From positions 1 to 15,371 of the forward strand of contig CAWZYQ010000091.1 of the NCBI GenBank assembly GCA_963966275.1: DNA of 15,371 nt. The letters are read 5' to 3'. Under the pieces are notes generated by a model. It had not been told where the DNA came from. It saw only the letters and a list, made by a program, of their open reading frames with translations, and searched no databases. Each line of letters starts with the position of its first letter. The first letter of the stretch is position 1. Positions 13,537 through 15,371 of the stretch are shown in pieces. The DNA comes from UBA10427 sp003500135. Lineage in GTDB: Bacteria > Bacteroidota > Bacteroidia > Cytophagales > Cyclobacteriaceae. A program made the position numbers and the translations under genes.

Positions 13537-15371
13537 ATGAAGCACAATGTACAACTAATCCAAAGATTTTTGTGGATACTTCTATTGGTTGTCACAACGC
13601 AATCCTTTGCGCAGACAACTACGGTATCCGGAAAAGTAACCGATATGGAATCGGGAGAAGCCCTTGTTGGGGTAAACGTATTTATTAAAGGAACGCAAAC
13701 AGGTACCATTACTGATATTAATGGTGAATACAGCTTACCTGCTGAAAGCAACGATGTGTTGGTTTTCAGTTATGTAGGTTATGTACCGGAAGAAGTTGCG
13801 GTCGGTAACCAAACCAACATAAATATAGGTATGGCACTGGACCTGAAAACTTTAGGTGAAGTAGTGGTAATTGGTTATGGTTCGATTGAAGAAAAGGATT
13901 TAACGTCCGCTATTTCAACAGTTGATTCAGAGATCATTACTAAAACACCAACAGCACAACCTATGCAAGCCCTTCAAGGTCGTGTTCCAGGTTTACAAAT
14001 TGTAAGTAATGGTGCTCCGGGTGGAGACCCCACCGTGAGAATCAGAGGTATAGGTTCGTTTGAGGATAGCGGGGATCCTTTATATGTAGTAGACGGAATG
14101 TTTTTTGATGATATTGACTTCTTAAATCCATCAGACATTAAAACTATTTCAGTTCTTAAGGATGCATCTGCTTCTGCCATATATGGTGTACGCGCTGCTA
14201 ATGGTGTCATTTTGATTGAAACCAAGTCAGGCTCATATAATCAAAAAGCAGAAATTGTATATGATGGATATTTCGGAATTCAAAATCCTCAGAATGTATT
14301 AAAAATGGCCAATACAGAACAGTTCGTTCAGTATATTAATGAAGTAGGCGATCCGGCAGATTTATCTTTTATAGATGAAGCAATGCAGAGGTATGGACGA
14401 AGTAGGGTTAATCCGGATTTACCCGCCATCAATACAGATTGGTATGCTGAAATCATGAGCCCTGCGCCTATTCAGAACCATTCACTTTCCTTCAATGGAG
14501 GTAATGAAAATACTAGATACTCCATAGGTGGAAGTTTTTTCAGTCAGGATGGGCTTCTGAACGAAACACGCAATGAATTCAAAAGATTGAACTTCAGAAC
14601 AAAAGTCGATGCAGACCTTAATAATTGGTTAACAGTAGGTACAAATGTAAATGTAAGTGTCGGTCGAAGATACGATGGAAGTAATGCATCCTGGTTCAGC
14701 GCTTATCATACTGTTCCAACAATGCCTAAAATTGATGAACAAAATGATGAAGCCTATCCTGTTCAATTATCTAATGCCAGAATGCTAGGGTATAGAGGAC
14801 GACAAAACCCATTTTATTCATTGTTGTACAATGATAATAGAAATAATATTGCCAAAATAATGGGTAATTTCTATGCTGATATTACATTGATACCTGATAA
14901 ATTAACCTTTAGAACTCAGTACAATTATGGTTTCGAAAACTTTAATAACAGAACGGTAAACTTCGAGCATTTTGATGGAGAAGAACTTAATCAGTCTTCA
15001 ATCAGTCGAAATCATTTTACATCTTTCGATCAAATCTTCAACAACGTTTTCACATACCGTAATGGTTGGGGTAATCATAATTTGACATTTGTTTTAGGAC
15101 AGGAATATAGAAGTGAATACAATGAATTGCTACGTGCAAATGCGACAGAATTATCTCCTACGCCAAACTTTGACAACGAACATTTATGGTATTTAGATCG
15201 AGGATTGGTAGGACCAGATGCAGCAGGTGACACTGATGGAAGAACAATTTTTGCAAATCTTCAATATTTATCGTTTTTCGGAAGAATTGCATATAATTAT
15301 GATGATCGCTATTTATTCTATACAACCTATCGTGCTGATGGCAGTAACAAATTTCAAAATGATTGGACCGA
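13537..15371 (+). CDS. SusC/RagA-family TonB-dependent outer-membrane receptor, 3' end beyond the window
   Basis: About 612 residues are present of a family that usually has about 1000. A signal peptide (1-25, ending QSFA) precedes a carboxypeptidase-regulatory-like domain (about 28-105; VSGKVTDMESGEALVGVNVFIKGT is diagnostic). The VVVIGYGS motif comes next, then the plug domain (about 115-230) with LQGRVPGLQIVSNGAPGGDPTVRIRGIGS and LYVVDGM, VLKDASASAIYG and ANGVILIETKSG. From about 240 onward the beta-barrel begins, and the frame is open to the last base. SusC proteins work with a SusD lipoprotein to import glycans or peptides at the outer membrane using TonB energy; susD would be expected just past the window. 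The gene is divergent from the 7TM-DISM regulator. Its substrate cannot be read from this part of the sequence. Confidence 0.95.
   Translation, partial: MKHNVQLIQRFLWILLLVVTTQSFAQTTTVSGKVTDMESGEALVGVNVFIKGTQTGTITDINGEYSLPAESNDVLVFSYVGYVPEEVAVGNQTNINIGMALDLKTLGEVVVIGYGSIEEKDLTSAISTVDSEIITKTPTAQPMQALQGRVPGLQIVSNGAPGGDPTVRIRGIGSFEDSGDPLYVVDGMFFDDIDFLNPSDIKTISVLKDASASAIYGVRAANGVILIETKSGSYNQKAEIVYDGYFGIQNPQNVLKMANTEQFVQYINEVGDPADLSFIDEAMQRYGRSRVNPDLPAINTDWYAEIMSPAPIQNHSLSFNGGNENTRYSIGGSFFSQDGLLNETRNEFKRLNFRTKVDADLNNWLTVGTNVNVSVGRRYDGSNASWFSAYHTVPTMPKIDEQNDEAYPVQLSNARMLGYRGRQNPFYSLLYNDNRNNIAKIMGNFYADITLIPDKLTFRTQYNYGFENFNNRTVNFEHFDGEELNQSSISRNHFTSFDQIFNNVFTYRNGWGNHNLTFVLGQEYRSEYNELLRANATELSPTPNFDNEHLWYLDRGLVGPDAAGDTDGRTIFANLQYLSFFGRIAYNYDDRYLFYTTYRADGSNKFQNDWT

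Overview
The window reads as a piece of a Bacteroidota chromosome, most likely from the Cytophagales or a related free-living lineage. The evidence is a SusC/RagA-type TonB-dependent receptor, a 7TM-DISM receptor, signal peptides ending in '(Y/F)AQ', weak or absent Shine-Dalgarno sequences at most starts, and promoter-like boxes of the Bacteroidota form TAnnTTTG. No rRNA, tRNA, CRISPR array, intact insertion sequence or prophage gene is visible.

Layout. (1) 1-465 is the 3' end of a HEAT-repeat-like gene whose frame is broken near base 33. It converges on a small secreted protein of unknown function (862-470, minus). (2) 1025-5538, plus strand, holds a DUF502 membrane protein and then a tightly packed MCE/Mla-type lipid-transport operon: MlaD-like MCE protein, auxiliary lipoprotein, STAS-MlaE permease fusion and MlaF ATPase, followed by a DUF1801 protein. 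Overlapping or nearly touching genes suggest translational coupling, and a six-codon leader ORF overlaps the mlaD start. (3) 5682-9939, plus strand, is an exported three-subunit molybdenum hydroxylase of the xanthine/aldehyde dehydrogenase family: a Tat-signalled 2x[2Fe-2S] subunit, a molybdopterin subunit and an FAD subunit with an extra four-cysteine segment. One base after the FAD subunit comes a cysteine-rich 74-residue ORF I do not recognise. (4) 10087-10287 is a tiny two-helix membrane protein. It converges on a minus-strand gene (11188-10292) that resembles the N-terminal half of Bacteroidota IF-2 without the GTPase part. (5) On the minus strand (13193-11250) lies a 7TM-DISM receptor whose cytoplasmic output is the zinc-ribbon/HTH N-terminal region of IS1595-type transposases. 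Divergent from it, and running off the right edge, is a SusC-family receptor (13537 onward).

The most interesting unit is region 5. It looks like a single-polypeptide membrane sensor that has taken over a transposase DNA-binding module. It sits head-to-head with an outer-membrane nutrient receptor across a 343-base intergenic region containing a perfect inverted repeat (TTACACC-N5-GGTGTAA) and one further similar half-site. The working hypothesis is that it senses a periplasmic glycan or similar ligand and regulates the susC operon, and perhaps its own gene. This is inference: the domain architecture and the repeat are visible, the regulatory link is not proven. Secondary points of interest are the free-standing IF-2-like protein, the cysteine-rich ORF in the dehydrogenase operon, and the MCE operon with a STAS-MlaE fusion and no separate mlaB or mlaC.
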